Source: Spirochaetaceae bacterium
GTDB taxonomy: Bacteria > Spirochaetota > Spirochaetia > SZUA-6 > Bin103
DNA length: 18,535 bases
Reading direction: 5' to 3'
Assembly (NCBI GenBank): GCA_026710565.1
Contig: JAPOQV010000616.1
Span: forward strand, 1-18,535
Shown here: positions 6,284 through 13,502 of the stretch, piece by piece
Layout of the letters: every line of letters starts with the position of its first letter
How positions within the stretch are numbered: position 1 is the stretch's first letter
The notes under the pieces: generated by a model
The model's input: only the letters and a program-made list of their open reading frames with translations
Databases searched by the model: none
Told to the model about the DNA's origin: nothing
Made by a program: the position numbers and the translations under genes

Positions 6284-7357
6284 ATGAACGGAGGCTACAT
6301 CCCGTTTCCCACGTGGCTGAATCCGGAGATCGTACCCGGCCTGCCGTTGCGCTGGTACGGCCTGATGTACCTCGTGGCGTTCTACCTTACCTATCGGCTG
6401 CTGCGCGTGCGAATCGCGGAGCGGGACCTGACCGTCGACAACGAGACGGTGCTCAACCTGTTCTTCTGGGGGATCATCGGCGTGCTCATCGGAGGGCGCC
6501 TCGTCTCGGTCCTCGTCTACGATCCGAGCGGCCACTACCTGCGCAACCCGCTGCAGATCATCGTTCCGTTCGCTCGCGAGGCCGGCAAGCTGCGCTTCGT
6601 CGGTCTGCAGGGCATGGCGTACCACGGCGGCCTGCTCGGGGCGATCGTCGCGGTGGCCCTCTACTGCCGGGCCAAGCGGCTGCCGGTCGCGGAGTGGATG
6701 GACATGATCGCGACCTGCACACCGCTGGGCTATACGTTCGGCCGGGTCGGGAACTTCATCAACGGCGAGCTGTTCGGCCGCGTGACCACCGTACCGTGGG
6801 GGGTGGTCTTCCCCGACGCCCCCGGCTTCCCGGCGGATCAGCCGTGGGTACGGGAGATGGCGCAGCGGTCCGGGATCGAGATCGGCCCGGAACAGGTCCT
6901 GGTGAACCTCGCGCGCCATCCTTCCCAGCTCTACGAGGCTGCCCTGGAAGGTCTGCTGCTCTTCGCCGTGCTGTGGTTCGTGCTGCGCAAGCGCGCACCG
7001 TTCCCGGGGGTGCTGTTCTCGGCCTATCTGATCGGCTACGGGGTGGTGCGCTTCGCGGTCGAGTACCTCCGGCAGCCGGACCCGGGTCTGGACTTCCCGA
7101 TCATGCTGGTTCAGGTGGCGAATCCGTCGCAGACGTCGCTGCTCAACTTCACCACCGGCCAGATTCTGTCCGCGATCATGATCGTCGCCGGGCTGACGGC
7201 GTTCGGGCTGCTCCGACGGCGCTGGCTGCTCCGACCGCCCGGAGTGACCGGCGCTCCGGCGGTGAGCAACCCGGCGAGCGCGCCGGGCGCCCGTCCCCGG
7301 TCGGGCACGTCGAGGCGACGGCGCCGCGCCGCCGCAAAGCGCTCGCGCCGGCCGTAG
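6284..7357 (+). CDS. lgt: Prolipoprotein diacylglyceryl transferase Lgt
   Basis: This 357-aa polytopic inner-membrane enzyme transfers diacylglycerol from phosphatidylglycerol to the lipobox Cys of prolipoproteins. Family hallmarks are visible: LRWYGLMYL near residue 22, YHGGLLGA with His114, and the Lgt signature GYTFGRVGNFINGELFGR at 149-166 with Arg154, Asn157, Asn160 and Glu162. The ATG at 6284 gives the usual N-terminus; an in-frame ATG at 6257 is an alternative. No clear SD precedes it, and a GGAGG lies just inside the gene. The last ~60 residues are a Pro/Ser/Arg-rich basic tail beyond the usual end of Lgt, probably cytosolic. It is divergent from the ctpA-like gene. Confidence 0.95.
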   Translation: MNGGYIPFPTWLNPEIVPGLPLRWYGLMYLVAFYLTYRLLRVRIAERDLTVDNETVLNLFFWGIIGVLIGGRLVSVLVYDPSGHYLRNPLQIIVPFAREAGKLRFVGLQGMAYHGGLLGAIVAVALYCRAKRLPVAEWMDMIATCTPLGYTFGRVGNFINGELFGRVTTVPWGVVFPDAPGFPADQPWVREMAQRSGIEIGPEQVLVNLARHPSQLYEAALEGLLLFAVLWFVLRKRAPFPGVLFSAYLIGYGVVRFAVEYLRQPDPGLDFPIMLVQVANPSQTSLLNFTTGQILSAIMIVAGLTAFGLLRRRWLLRPPGVTGAPAVSNPASAPGARPRSGTSRRRRRAAAKRSRRP

Positions 7358-7384
7358 CGGTGAAACCGAGCGTAAGCGACGCAT

Positions 7385-7407
7385 CGGCAAGGGGTTGCGG
7401 CTTGCCG
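7385..7407. other. Stem-loop between lgt and tRNA-Val
   Basis: CGGCAAG (7385-7391) pairs perfectly with CTTGCCG (7401-7407) around a nine-base loop. It lies between the convergent lgt and tRNA genes. It could block read-through in either direction, but there is no U-run. Confidence 0.35.
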
Positions 7408-7419
7408 CCCGGCGGACGA

Positions 7420-7491
7420 TGGGCGATACTGGATTTGAACCAGTGACTTCTACCGTGTGAAGGTAGCACTCTCCCACTGAGTTAATCGCCC
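7420..7491 (-). tRNA. tRNA-Val (anticodon CAC)
   Basis: On the minus strand a full cloverleaf is present. The acceptor stem is GGGCGAT/ATCGCCC, the D-stem ACTC/GAGT, the anticodon stem CTACC/GGTAG with loop TTCACAC (anticodon CAC, reading GUG), and the T-arm ACTGG-TTCAAAT-CCAGT. The discriminator is A at 7420. The 3' CCA is not encoded. The sequence fits the common bacterial tRNA-Val pattern, with CAC in place of the usual GAC or TAC. Its promoter would lie within the start of the next gene. Confidence 0.95.
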
Positions 7492-7502
7492 ATGGACGAA
7501 CA

Positions 7503-8174
7503 GTGTACCGCATAGCGCCGCAAACATCACGCACCCTGGAGCTGCTTCCGGCGCTCACGCAGCCCGCGCCGCGGATGCCGGCCCGTGCCGGATTGGCAGA
7601 AGGGCTTGATCGCGAGCTGATCCGCAAGGCCATCCACTTGCTGGTGGCGCTGGTTCCGCCGCTGGCATCCGTGAATCTTCCCGTAACCATGGGCCTGCTG
7701 ATGGCGGGAACCCTGTTCTACACGGCTGCCGAGGCGATGCGGCTGGCAGGGATCCGCGTGGCGGTAGTGTCCGGGCTTACCGTGGCTGCGGCGCGGCCGG
7801 GCGACACCGGCTTCGTCCTCGGACCGGTTACCCTGGGGCTGGGCGCCATGTTGGCGCTGCTGCTGTATCCGCTGCCGGCGTCGGCGATCGCGATCTACGC
7901 GCTCGCGTTCGGTAACTCGGCGGCAAGCGTGATCGGCATGGCGTTCGCGGGGCGGCGCCTGCCGCTGAACCGTAACAAGACCGTGGCCGGGAGCGCGGCC
8001 TGCTTTGCCGCGGTGTTCCTGGTCACGATAACCCTCACGGCCGACCTGCGCCTGTCGATCGCGGTGGCCGCCGCCGCCATGACGGTGGAGGCGCTCTCGG
8101 GACGCGATCTGGACAACCTGCTGATCCCCGTCGGTGTCGGGATGGTCGTGCAGGCGGTCAGGGCGCTGCCGTAG
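7503..8174 (+). CDS. DGK1/SEC59-type membrane lipid kinase or cytidylyltransferase-like protein
   Basis: This integral membrane protein is 223 aa from GTG 7503 or 199 aa from ATG 7575; neither start has a good ribosome site. After a polar N-terminus comes LIRKAIHLLVALVPP, the RKxIH signature at the front of the dolichol kinase / phytol kinase / CTP-dependent diacylglycerol kinase group. Six or so hydrophobic helices follow. ALAFGNSAASVIGMAFAGRR and NRNKTVAGSAACF correspond to the family's GDxxASxxG and GKSxEGS nucleotide-binding motifs, with the acidic residue of the first replaced by Asn. EALSGRDLDNLLIPVGVG matches the conserved LDDNLTIP C-terminal motif. The lipid substrate cannot be told from sequence. 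It is 16 bp upstream of the PFK gene, so they may be co-transcribed. Confidence 0.75.
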   Translation: MYRIAPQTSRTLELLPALTQPAPRMPARAGLAEGLDRELIRKAIHLLVALVPPLASVNLPVTMGLLMAGTLFYTAAEAMRLAGIRVAVVSGLTVAAARPGDTGFVLGPVTLGLGAMLALLLYPLPASAIAIYALAFGNSAASVIGMAFAGRRLPLNRNKTVAGSAACFAAVFLVTITLTADLRLSIAVAAAAMTVEALSGRDLDNLLIPVGVGMVVQAVRALP

Positions 8175-8190
8175 CCTGCGCTGGCCGGAT

Positions 8191-9396
8191 ATGCGCAACA
8201 TCGGCCTGCTCACCAGTGGGGGTGATGCACCCGGGCTGAACGCCGTGCTGCACGGGGCGGCGGCCATGGCGGAAGCTCGCGGCGCGCGCGCCTGGATCAT
8301 TCCCAACGGATACGCCGGCCTCTACAACCTGGAGCAGATCAAGGAGCTGGTGGCGCTGGACGCAGAGCGTCGCGACGCGATCGACTGCACGGTAGCCGGG
8401 TCCTCAGCCGGGCATTCCCGCATCAAGATCGCCGCGATTCCCGACGAGAACCGCTACGAACGGATCGTCGCCGGATTGCGGCGCTTCTCCATCGACGGCC
8501 TGGTGATCGCCGGCGGCGACGATACCGGCTCGGTGGTCGTCGACCTCGCGGACCGGGGCATCCCGGTCGTGCATGCGCCGAAGACGATCGACCTGGACCT
8601 GCAGACCTACTCGGTCGGTGGGGATACCGCGGCCAACCGGACCGCGCGCTTCGTCGACGATCTCAAGTCGACCGGCCGCAGCCACAACCGGGTGATGATC
8701 ACCGAGGCGTTCGGGCGCTACGCCGGCCACATAGCGCTGCGCGGCGGCATCGCGGCCGACGCCGATTGCATCCTGCTGCCGGAGATCCCGGTCGACTTCG
8801 ATGTCGTCCACGAACACCTGAAGCAGAGACTGATCGGCCGCCTGCGCGCCGCGGGCGGCTTCGCGGCGACCTACACGGTGGTGGTGGCCGAGGGGATGAC
8901 GACGGCGGACGGCGACGCGGTGACCGACGACAGTGTCGCCGTGGACGCCTTCGGCCATCGCAAGCTCGCCGGCGCCGGACGCTACGTCCGCGACCAGATC
9001 CAGGAGCGGCTCGACGGCGACGGGGAGATCCGCCGGGGGATGCGGGGACTGGGCATGTCCGTTCCGGGTCTCCACGAGGCACCCGAAGCGCGCGATGTCG
9101 TGCCCGCGCACCTGGTGCGCTCCGGGACCACGTCCGCCTTCGACGTCGGGTTCGGAAAGCAGGTCGGCGCGGGGGCGGTGCTGTTGTTGCTCGAAGGCGT
9201 CTCGGGGGTGACCGTGAGCTGGGTGGACGGTGACTGCGTCTCCTATCTGCCCACGCGGACGGCCATCACGCAGCACCACGTCGATCCGGCGATCATCAGC
9301 CTGTACGAGGAGATGGGCGTCTGCTTCGGTCGCCGCCCGCAGCGCTACGCACCCGAGTTCCGTCAGCTCGACGGAGCGGAGCCGCGCTACCTCTGA
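8191..9396 (+). CDS. 6-phosphofructokinase, PPi-dependent type
   Basis: The 401-aa PfkA-family enzyme phosphorylates fructose 6-phosphate to the 1,6-bisphosphate. The start MRNIGLLTSGGDAPGLNAV carries the phosphoryl-donor loop. Residues 108-111 read GGDD, and PKTIDLD (130-136) contains Lys131 with catalytic Asp134 and Asp136. In this family Asp after GGD (place of E. coli Gly104) and Lys in PKTID (place of Gly124) mark pyrophosphate rather than ATP as donor. MITEAFGRYAGH corresponds to the sugar-binding MGR loop with Met replaced by Phe, and TIDND is changed to TIDLD. Being PPi-linked, the reaction would be near equilibrium and serve glycolysis and gluconeogenesis. Its 3' end overlaps the convergent transporter by 10 bp. 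Confidence 0.9.
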   Translation: MRNIGLLTSGGDAPGLNAVLHGAAAMAEARGARAWIIPNGYAGLYNLEQIKELVALDAERRDAIDCTVAGSSAGHSRIKIAAIPDENRYERIVAGLRRFSIDGLVIAGGDDTGSVVVDLADRGIPVVHAPKTIDLDLQTYSVGGDTAANRTARFVDDLKSTGRSHNRVMITEAFGRYAGHIALRGGIAADADCILLPEIPVDFDVVHEHLKQRLIGRLRAAGGFAATYTVVVAEGMTTADGDAVTDDSVAVDAFGHRKLAGAGRYVRDQIQERLDGDGEIRRGMRGLGMSVPGLHEAPEARDVVPAHLVRSGTTSAFDVGFGKQVGAGAVLLLLEGVSGVTVSWVDGDCVSYLPTRTAITQHHVDPAIISLYEEMGVCFGRRPQRYAPEFRQLDGAEPRYL

Positions 9397-10604
9397 CGCC
9401 GGCCCGGCTTCGGCTCGGCAAGCTGGCGCTCGCGCGCCCCTGTCAGGACGGCGATCGCGCCGCCGATCGCGACGTCGGCGGCCACTCCGATCGCGGCCAG
9501 CAGGGGCAGCACGGGGGCCACCACCAGGTAGCTCTCGTCCAGCCCGCGTCCCCAGCGAGCGGCAAGCAACGCCAGGGCGGCGGTTACCGCGCCGCCCGGA
9601 ACCGCCGGCAGGGCGAAGGCCACCACCGAGGCGGCGCCGATGATCCACAGCACCTCGCCCCCGGCAAGCGGAATGGTCGAGTACGAGCGGACGACGAGCG
9701 TGAAGGTGGCGGCGGCCACCATGGCGCTGCCGGCGCGACCGAACATCGCGAACAGGGGAAAGGCCGTACTCCCCAGAGTGGTCGACAACCGCAGGTCCGT
9801 GGCCCCGTGTCCGGTTATCGCCGCCAGCGCCGCGTGATGGTGTGCGGTGCCGATCCCCGTCAGCACCGGCACGGCAAGGCCGGACAGCGGCGGCAGATCG
9901 ACCTGCCGGCGGCGGAGCAGGAGCCATCCGAGCAGCAGTCCTGCGAGCACCAGGCCAAGGTCGATCGCCAGCACCAGCACCAGTTGGCCGTACGGGCCGG
10001 CGCCGGCCCCGCTCAGCGCGGCGGTCAGCGACGCGCCGCCGAGCAGCAGCGCTGCCCAGAGATGCCTGGTGACGAAGGAGTTGATCCGGTAGAACAGCCG
10101 CGAGAGCGCATCGACCATCTCGGCGGTCACGCGACCCGAGCGATCCTCCGGAATGCTCAGGCCGATCACCAGCGCGATCAGATATACTGGCAGCAGCAAC
10201 GCACCGTCACCGGCCAGCGCGGCGAACAGATTGGTCGGCAGCGCCTGCTGCAGATGCTGGACGAAGCTCGGCACCGAGACGGCGGCGCGGTGTACGACGA
10301 TGATGGGAATCCGGTCGGGTGACGCGGCCAGCACGGACAGCACGCCCAGGGACGCCAGGGTCAGCGTGGCGACAGCCTGCCCCGCGAGCAACATTGCGTG
10401 GGCGCGCAGCGCGCCGCGGCTTCCCAGCGAACGCATGCCCGTGACCAGGCCGAAGAACACCATCGGGAACACGAACACCTGCACGGCCCGGACCGCCAGC
10501 TCCGCGGCAGCATGCAGGACGGCGGCGACCGGCGACTCGTGGAGCACGGCGCCCAGCGCCGCGCCGGCGGCCAGCGCCAGGACACCCCGCAGGACGGGCG
10601 TCAT
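9387..10604 (-). CDS. Divergent DAACS-family (SDF) cation:dicarboxylate/amino-acid symporter
   Basis: This 405-aa membrane protein has the hydrophobic layout of sodium:dicarboxylate symporters. RAVQVFVFPMVFFGLVTGM resembles the family's KMIVxPLVFxxIxxG, and VPGGAVTAAL corresponds to the second hairpin VPGGG. The substrate and sodium motifs are not preserved. The serine-rich SSSAxTLP hairpin is replaced by GIGTAHHHAALAA, and NMDGT by a stretch around FPLFAMFGRAG. Substrate and coupling ion are therefore unclear. A GGAG sits six bases before ATG 10604. It diverges from galU across only 21 bp, and both ribosome sites come from one palindrome. Family assignment is good, function open. Confidence 0.75.
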   Translation of the reverse strand: MTPVLRGVLALAAGAALGAVLHESPVAAVLHAAAELAVRAVQVFVFPMVFFGLVTGMRSLGSRGALRAHAMLLAGQAVATLTLASLGVLSVLAASPDRIPIIVVHRAAVSVPSFVQHLQQALPTNLFAALAGDGALLLPVYLIALVIGLSIPEDRSGRVTAEMVDALSRLFYRINSFVTRHLWAALLLGGASLTAALSGAGAGPYGQLVLVLAIDLGLVLAGLLLGWLLLRRRQVDLPPLSGLAVPVLTGIGTAHHHAALAAITGHGATDLRLSTTLGSTAFPLFAMFGRAGSAMVAAATFTLVVRSYSTIPLAGGEVLWIIGAASVVAFALPAVPGGAVTAALALLAARWGRGLDESYLVVAPVLPLLAAIGVAADVAIGGAIAVLTGARERQLAEPKPGRRQR

Positions 10605-10625
10605 CGTTCACTCCAGGAGGCACGC
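10605..10625. promoter_or_regulatory. Shared palindromic ribosome binding site for two divergent genes
   Basis: The 21 bp between the start codons contain CTCCAGGAGG (10611-10620). On the plus strand AGGAGG lies 5 bp before the galU ATG. On the minus strand GGAG (10614-10611) lies 6 bp before the symporter ATG. There is no room for a promoter, so both promoters must lie within the opposite coding regions. Confidence 0.8.
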
Positions 10626-11483
10626 ATGAAGGCGGTGATCGTAGCGGCCGGGTACGGCAGCAGGTTTCTGCCGGCCTCGAAGACGGTACCCAAGGAGATG
10701 TTTCCGGTCATCGACCGACCCGCGATCGACTTCATACTACAGGAGTTGCGGGATTCCGGGGTCGACGACATCCTGTTCGTCACCTCCCGCCGCAAGCGCG
10801 CCCTGGAAGACTACGTCGATCGCGAGGTGGAGCTTGAGCAGGTGTTCGAGTCGGAGGGCGCAGCCGCCAAGCAGCGGACGATCGCCGTGCCGCCGGGCCG
10901 CTTCCTCTTCCTGCGGCAGCAGAGGATGCAGGGCACGGGCCAGGCGATCCTGCTGGCCGAGCCGTTCACCGGTGACGATCCGTTCGTGGTCGTGTTCCCG
11001 GATGACCTCCACGTCGGCGAGCCGCCGCTCACGCGCCAGTTCATCGACACCTACGAGCGGACCGGTTGCAGCGTGCTGGCCGTCGAGCATGATCCGCCCC
11101 ATCTGGAGCGCTACGGCGTGGTGGCGCTTGCCGACGACGGCCTGCACGTGACCGGCATCGTGGAGAAGCCGGCCCCCGGCACCGAACCGAGCCGCGACAT
11201 CTCCATCGGCCGCTACCTGTACACGCCGGAGATCTACCCGGCCCTGCGGGGCCGCTGGGAGCGCCATCGCGGCGGCGAGTTCAACTATACCGAGGGCGTG
11301 GAGGAACTGGCACGGCAGGGACGCGTGGTCATCCAGCGCATGATCGGCCGCCGGCTCGACATCGGCGCGCCGGCCGGCTACCTGCGGTCGATCCTGGAGT
11401 ACGCGGCGCGCGATCCGGAGCTGGCGGCCGAGATCGAGTCATTCCGCGCTGACGGCCCCGCGTCGGCTGCCAGCGCCTCGTAG
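10626..11483 (+). CDS. galU: UTP-glucose-1-phosphate uridylyltransferase
   Basis: The 285-aa nucleotidyltransferase makes UDP-glucose from UTP and glucose 1-phosphate. The N-terminal signature is AAGYGSRFLPASKTVPKEMF with the conserved Lys23 of the PKEM motif. Other family blocks are VTSRRKRALEDYVD, RQQRMQGTGQAILLAEPF, VVFPDDLHV, YGVVAL, VEKPAPG, IGRYLYTPEIY and RRLDIGAPAGYL. Length is usual for bacterial GalU. The start is supported by AGGAGG five bases upstream. It diverges from the DAACS-like gene and converges with a glycosyltransferase, overlapping that gene's 3' end by 106 bp. UDP-glucose would feed envelope glycans or glycolipids, for which the adjacent GT2 is a plausible consumer. Confidence 0.93.
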   Translation: MKAVIVAAGYGSRFLPASKTVPKEMFPVIDRPAIDFILQELRDSGVDDILFVTSRRKRALEDYVDREVELEQVFESEGAAAKQRTIAVPPGRFLFLRQQRMQGTGQAILLAEPFTGDDPFVVVFPDDLHVGEPPLTRQFIDTYERTGCSVLAVEHDPPHLERYGVVALADDGLHVTGIVEKPAPGTEPSRDISIGRYLYTPEIYPALRGRWERHRGGEFNYTEGVEELARQGRVVIQRMIGRRLDIGAPAGYLRSILEYAARDPELAAEIESFRADGPASAASAS

Positions 11484-12298
11484 CGCGCGGCCTCCGCATC
11501 GCGCCCGCGCTTGCGGGCGCCGGCGGCGTGGATCAGGCACTTGCGCGCCAGCTCGCGGCGCGCGATGGACCGCTCCGGCTCCGCCCAGTGATCGGCCGCC
11601 ACCAGCGGCGCCAGGGCGTCGATGCGAAAGCGTTCGATCTGCCCGTGCCGCTCCGAGAGCTGATCGCCGTGTCCGGCCCGCTTCGTGACCAGCGGCCGGT
11701 CGCAGTACGCCACCGGGAAGCGCGCGGTCACGCGCAGCCACAGCTCGTAGTCCTCGGCGATCTCCAGGTCTTCGCGGAAACCGCCGACCTCGCGCAGCAC
11801 GGCACGGTGCAGGACCACCGTGGATGGCCCGATGATGCACTTGCGGACAGCGTCCGCGAACAGCCACCCGGCGCGCCGGTGGCGTTGGCCGGCCTGGGAC
11901 ACCGGGCGGCCGTCGCGCAGCCAGAGCTCCCGGCTGTGGACGATCGGAACCCCGTTGCTGTCGCGCAACAGCTCCATCTGCCGGGCCAGCTTGTCGGGCA
12001 TCCACAGGTCGTCGGAGTCGAGAAAGGCGACGTACTCCCCGGTCGCGATGGCCACGCCCGCGTTGCGCACGGCGCCCGGCCGGCCGGTGTGGTCGATGCG
12101 GAGCCGGCGGATGCCGGACTCCGCGCTCAGCCGCTCCCAGGTGCCGTCGGTGGACCCGTCATCCACGACGATCAGCTCGATCGGGGAGTAGCGCTGCGCG
12201 CGAACCGAGCCTATCGCCTCCATCAGCAGGGCGAGTCGGTCGTGCGTGGGGATGATGACCGACACCACGGGGTGATCGGTCCCCGATCCGGGCGCCAT
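11378..12298 (-). CDS. Family 2 (GT-A) glycosyltransferase
   Basis: The 306-aa protein starts at ATG 12298 just before the beta strand VVSVIIPTHDRLALLMEAIG. Nucleotide-sugar motifs follow: ELIVVDDGSTDGT (41-53), RNAGVAIATGEYVAFLDSDD (79-97) with the metal-binding DSDD at 94-97, and later EDLEIAEDYELWLRV, which holds the catalytic ED. The fold is GT-A and inverting chemistry is likely. No membrane segment is seen; it is probably cytosolic or peripheral. The C-terminal ~60 residues are helical and Ala/Arg-rich. The donor may be UDP-glucose given galU next door, but that is inference. Its 3' end overlaps galU by 106 bp on the opposite strand. It diverges from shikimate kinase with 30 bp between start codons and no clear SD. 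Confidence 0.88.
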   Translation of the reverse strand: MAPGSGTDHPVVSVIIPTHDRLALLMEAIGSVRAQRYSPIELIVVDDGSTDGTWERLSAESGIRRLRIDHTGRPGAVRNAGVAIATGEYVAFLDSDDLWMPDKLARQMELLRDSNGVPIVHSRELWLRDGRPVSQAGQRHRRAGWLFADAVRKCIIGPSTVVLHRAVLREVGGFREDLEIAEDYELWLRVTARFPVAYCDRPLVTKRAGHGDQLSERHGQIERFRIDALAPLVAADHWAEPERSIARRELARKCLIHAAGARKRGRDAEAARYEALAADAGPSARNDSISAASSGSRAAYSRIDRR

Positions 12299-12306
12299 CA
12301 CGGGCG

Positions 12307-12325
12307 TACTATGCAGTAGTCTGCA
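12307..12325. promoter_or_regulatory. Short inverted repeats between divergent GT2 and aroK
   Basis: The 30-bp spacer contains ACTA-N5-TAGT (12308-12320) overlapping TGCAG-N4-CTGCA. A -10-like TACTAT (12307-12312) points toward aroK. It may be a shared operator or promoter core; no -35 is evident. Confidence 0.3.
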
Positions 12326-12328
12326 CCC

Positions 12329-12877
12329 GTGGCCACCGGCACCGGACAGGGGCGGGACCCGATCCTTGCAGATGGTGTCACGCGTGTGGCGCTGATCGGC
12401 TTCATGGGCGCCGGCAAGTCCTCGGTCGGGATGGCGCTGGCGGTGGAGCTGCGCTGGCGGTTCGTCGACCTGGACCGGCTGATCGAACGGGAGCAGGGGC
12501 GGACGATTCGCGAGATCTTCGCCGCGGCCGGCGAGTCCGGCTTCCGGGCAGCGGAGACTTCCGCCCTGTATCGGCTGACCGGTGCGGAGAGGACCGTCCT
12601 GGCGGTCGGCGGCGGAGCGCCGGTGCAGCCGGCGAACCGGGCGTTCTTCGGCAACTGGGCGACCTTCTATCTGGCAGCTCCGCTCGCGGAGTTGCGGGAG
12701 CGGACCGGCAGGCCGGGCGCCCGGCCGCTCATGGACCTGCCGCCCGCTCAACTGCGCGCGCTGTATCAGCGGCGCGAGCCGATCTACCAGAGTCTCGGCA
12801 CTCGGATTCACACCACGCGGAAGCCGGTTGGCGCCATCGTGGCCACGATCCTGGAACGGCTGCGCCAGCCGGCGTGA
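12329..12877 (+). CDS. aroK: Shikimate kinase
   Basis: The 182-aa enzyme phosphorylates shikimate with ATP in the aromatic amino-acid pathway. Walker A reads GFMGAGKSSVG, and VDLDRLIE holds the shikimate-binding Asp. GESGFRAAE provides the conserved Arg, and AVGGGAP is the Walker B-like GGG loop. RPLMDL is the LID Arg region. YQRREPIY matches the C-terminal R-x-P-x-Y motif. The first ~17 residues before VTRVALIGFMG are extra. The start is GTG 12329, and an internal GTG near 12374 is an alternative. It ends 34 bp from the convergent his gene. Confidence 0.93.
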   Translation: MATGTGQGRDPILADGVTRVALIGFMGAGKSSVGMALAVELRWRFVDLDRLIEREQGRTIREIFAAAGESGFRAAETSALYRLTGAERTVLAVGGGAPVQPANRAFFGNWATFYLAAPLAELRERTGRPGARPLMDLPPAQLRALYQRREPIYQSLGTRIHTTRKPVGAIVATILERLRQPA

Positions 12878-12911
12878 CGTGCGACCGCCCCGCGGGAGTG
12901 ACAGGCGCGGG

Positions 12912-13502
12912 TCAGCGCCGTCGGCGCTTGAGCTCCGCGTACACCTGGTCGAGCCGTACGCCCTGCGCTTCGAGCAGCGCCAGCAGGTGGTAGAGCAGGT
13001 CGGCCGACTCGGTGACCAACTCCTCGGCCGTGCCGGCGGTGATCACCTCGATCGCCTCTTCGCCCACCTTCTTGCGGATCTTGCCGGCACCCTGCTCGAA
13101 CAGATAGGCGGTGTAGGAGCGTTCCGGATCGGCTCCCTTGCGCTCCCGGATGGCCGCTGCCAGTGCGTCGAGCACGTCCGGCGCCCGCTCCGGCGCCCGC
13201 TCCGGCGGCCGCTCCCGGTTCGTCGCGGCAGCGCCGGTGTCCTGCGGTTCCGTGGCCTCCTCGGCCAGCGCTGCCGCGTACCACGAGTCCCCGCGCCGCA
13301 CGTCGGCGATCCGGGACGTGCAGCCCGACGGAGGGCGGTACGGCAGTTCGCGGGTGCCATCGGCATCGGTCACCCACAGCGATCGCGATTCGCGCGTCTT
13401 GACGTAGGCGCGCTCGTTCATCGCCAGCAGGTCGACCACCGTTCCGCCGGAGATCACGACCAGCGGGCGCACGCCGGCCGGAGAAGCCGTCACGTCACCC
13501 AC
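12912..13502 (-). CDS. hisE: Phosphoribosyl-ATP pyrophosphatase with degenerate HisI-like N-terminus
   Basis: The 196-aa protein has a clear HisE domain at about 108-196: VLDALAAAIRERK, SYTAYLFEQGAGKIRKKVGE, EAIEVITA and ESADLLYHLLALL. It removes pyrophosphate from phosphoribosyl-ATP in histidine synthesis. Residues ~15-75 recall HisI (AMNERAYVKTRESRSLW), but the metal-binding DxDxD and the three zinc Cys are missing; only one Cys remains. So cyclohydrolase activity is not expected from this part. The linker holds PERAPERAP from a three-copy 12-bp repeat. The start is GTG, inside the 3' end of hisA (13-bp overlap), so the two are co-expressed. The real HisI would have to be elsewhere. Confidence 0.85.
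   Translation of the reverse strand: MGDVTASPAGVRPLVVISGGTVVDLLAMNERAYVKTRESRSLWVTDADGTRELPYRPPSGCTSRIADVRRGDSWYAAALAEEATEPQDTGAAATNRERPPERAPERAPDVLDALAAAIRERKGADPERSYTAYLFEQGAGKIRKKVGEEAIEVITAGTAEELVTESADLLYHLLALLEAQGVRLDQVYAELKRRRR
13181..13216. repeat. Three-copy 12-bp tandem repeat in the hisE linker
   Basis: Units 13181-13192 and 13193-13204 (GCGCCCGCTCCG) are identical, and 13205-13216 differs at two positions. They encode the PERA repeats between the HisI-like part and the HisE domain. The frame is kept. Confidence 0.88.

Noticed and set aside
6233..7690. 485-codon open frame on the minus strand
   Set aside because: It runs across the tRNA gene and antisense to lgt; no motif.
8404..9927. 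507-codon open frame on the minus strand
   Set aside because: It is antisense to PFK and overlaps the transporter in another frame; composition is Arg/Gly/Pro-rich.
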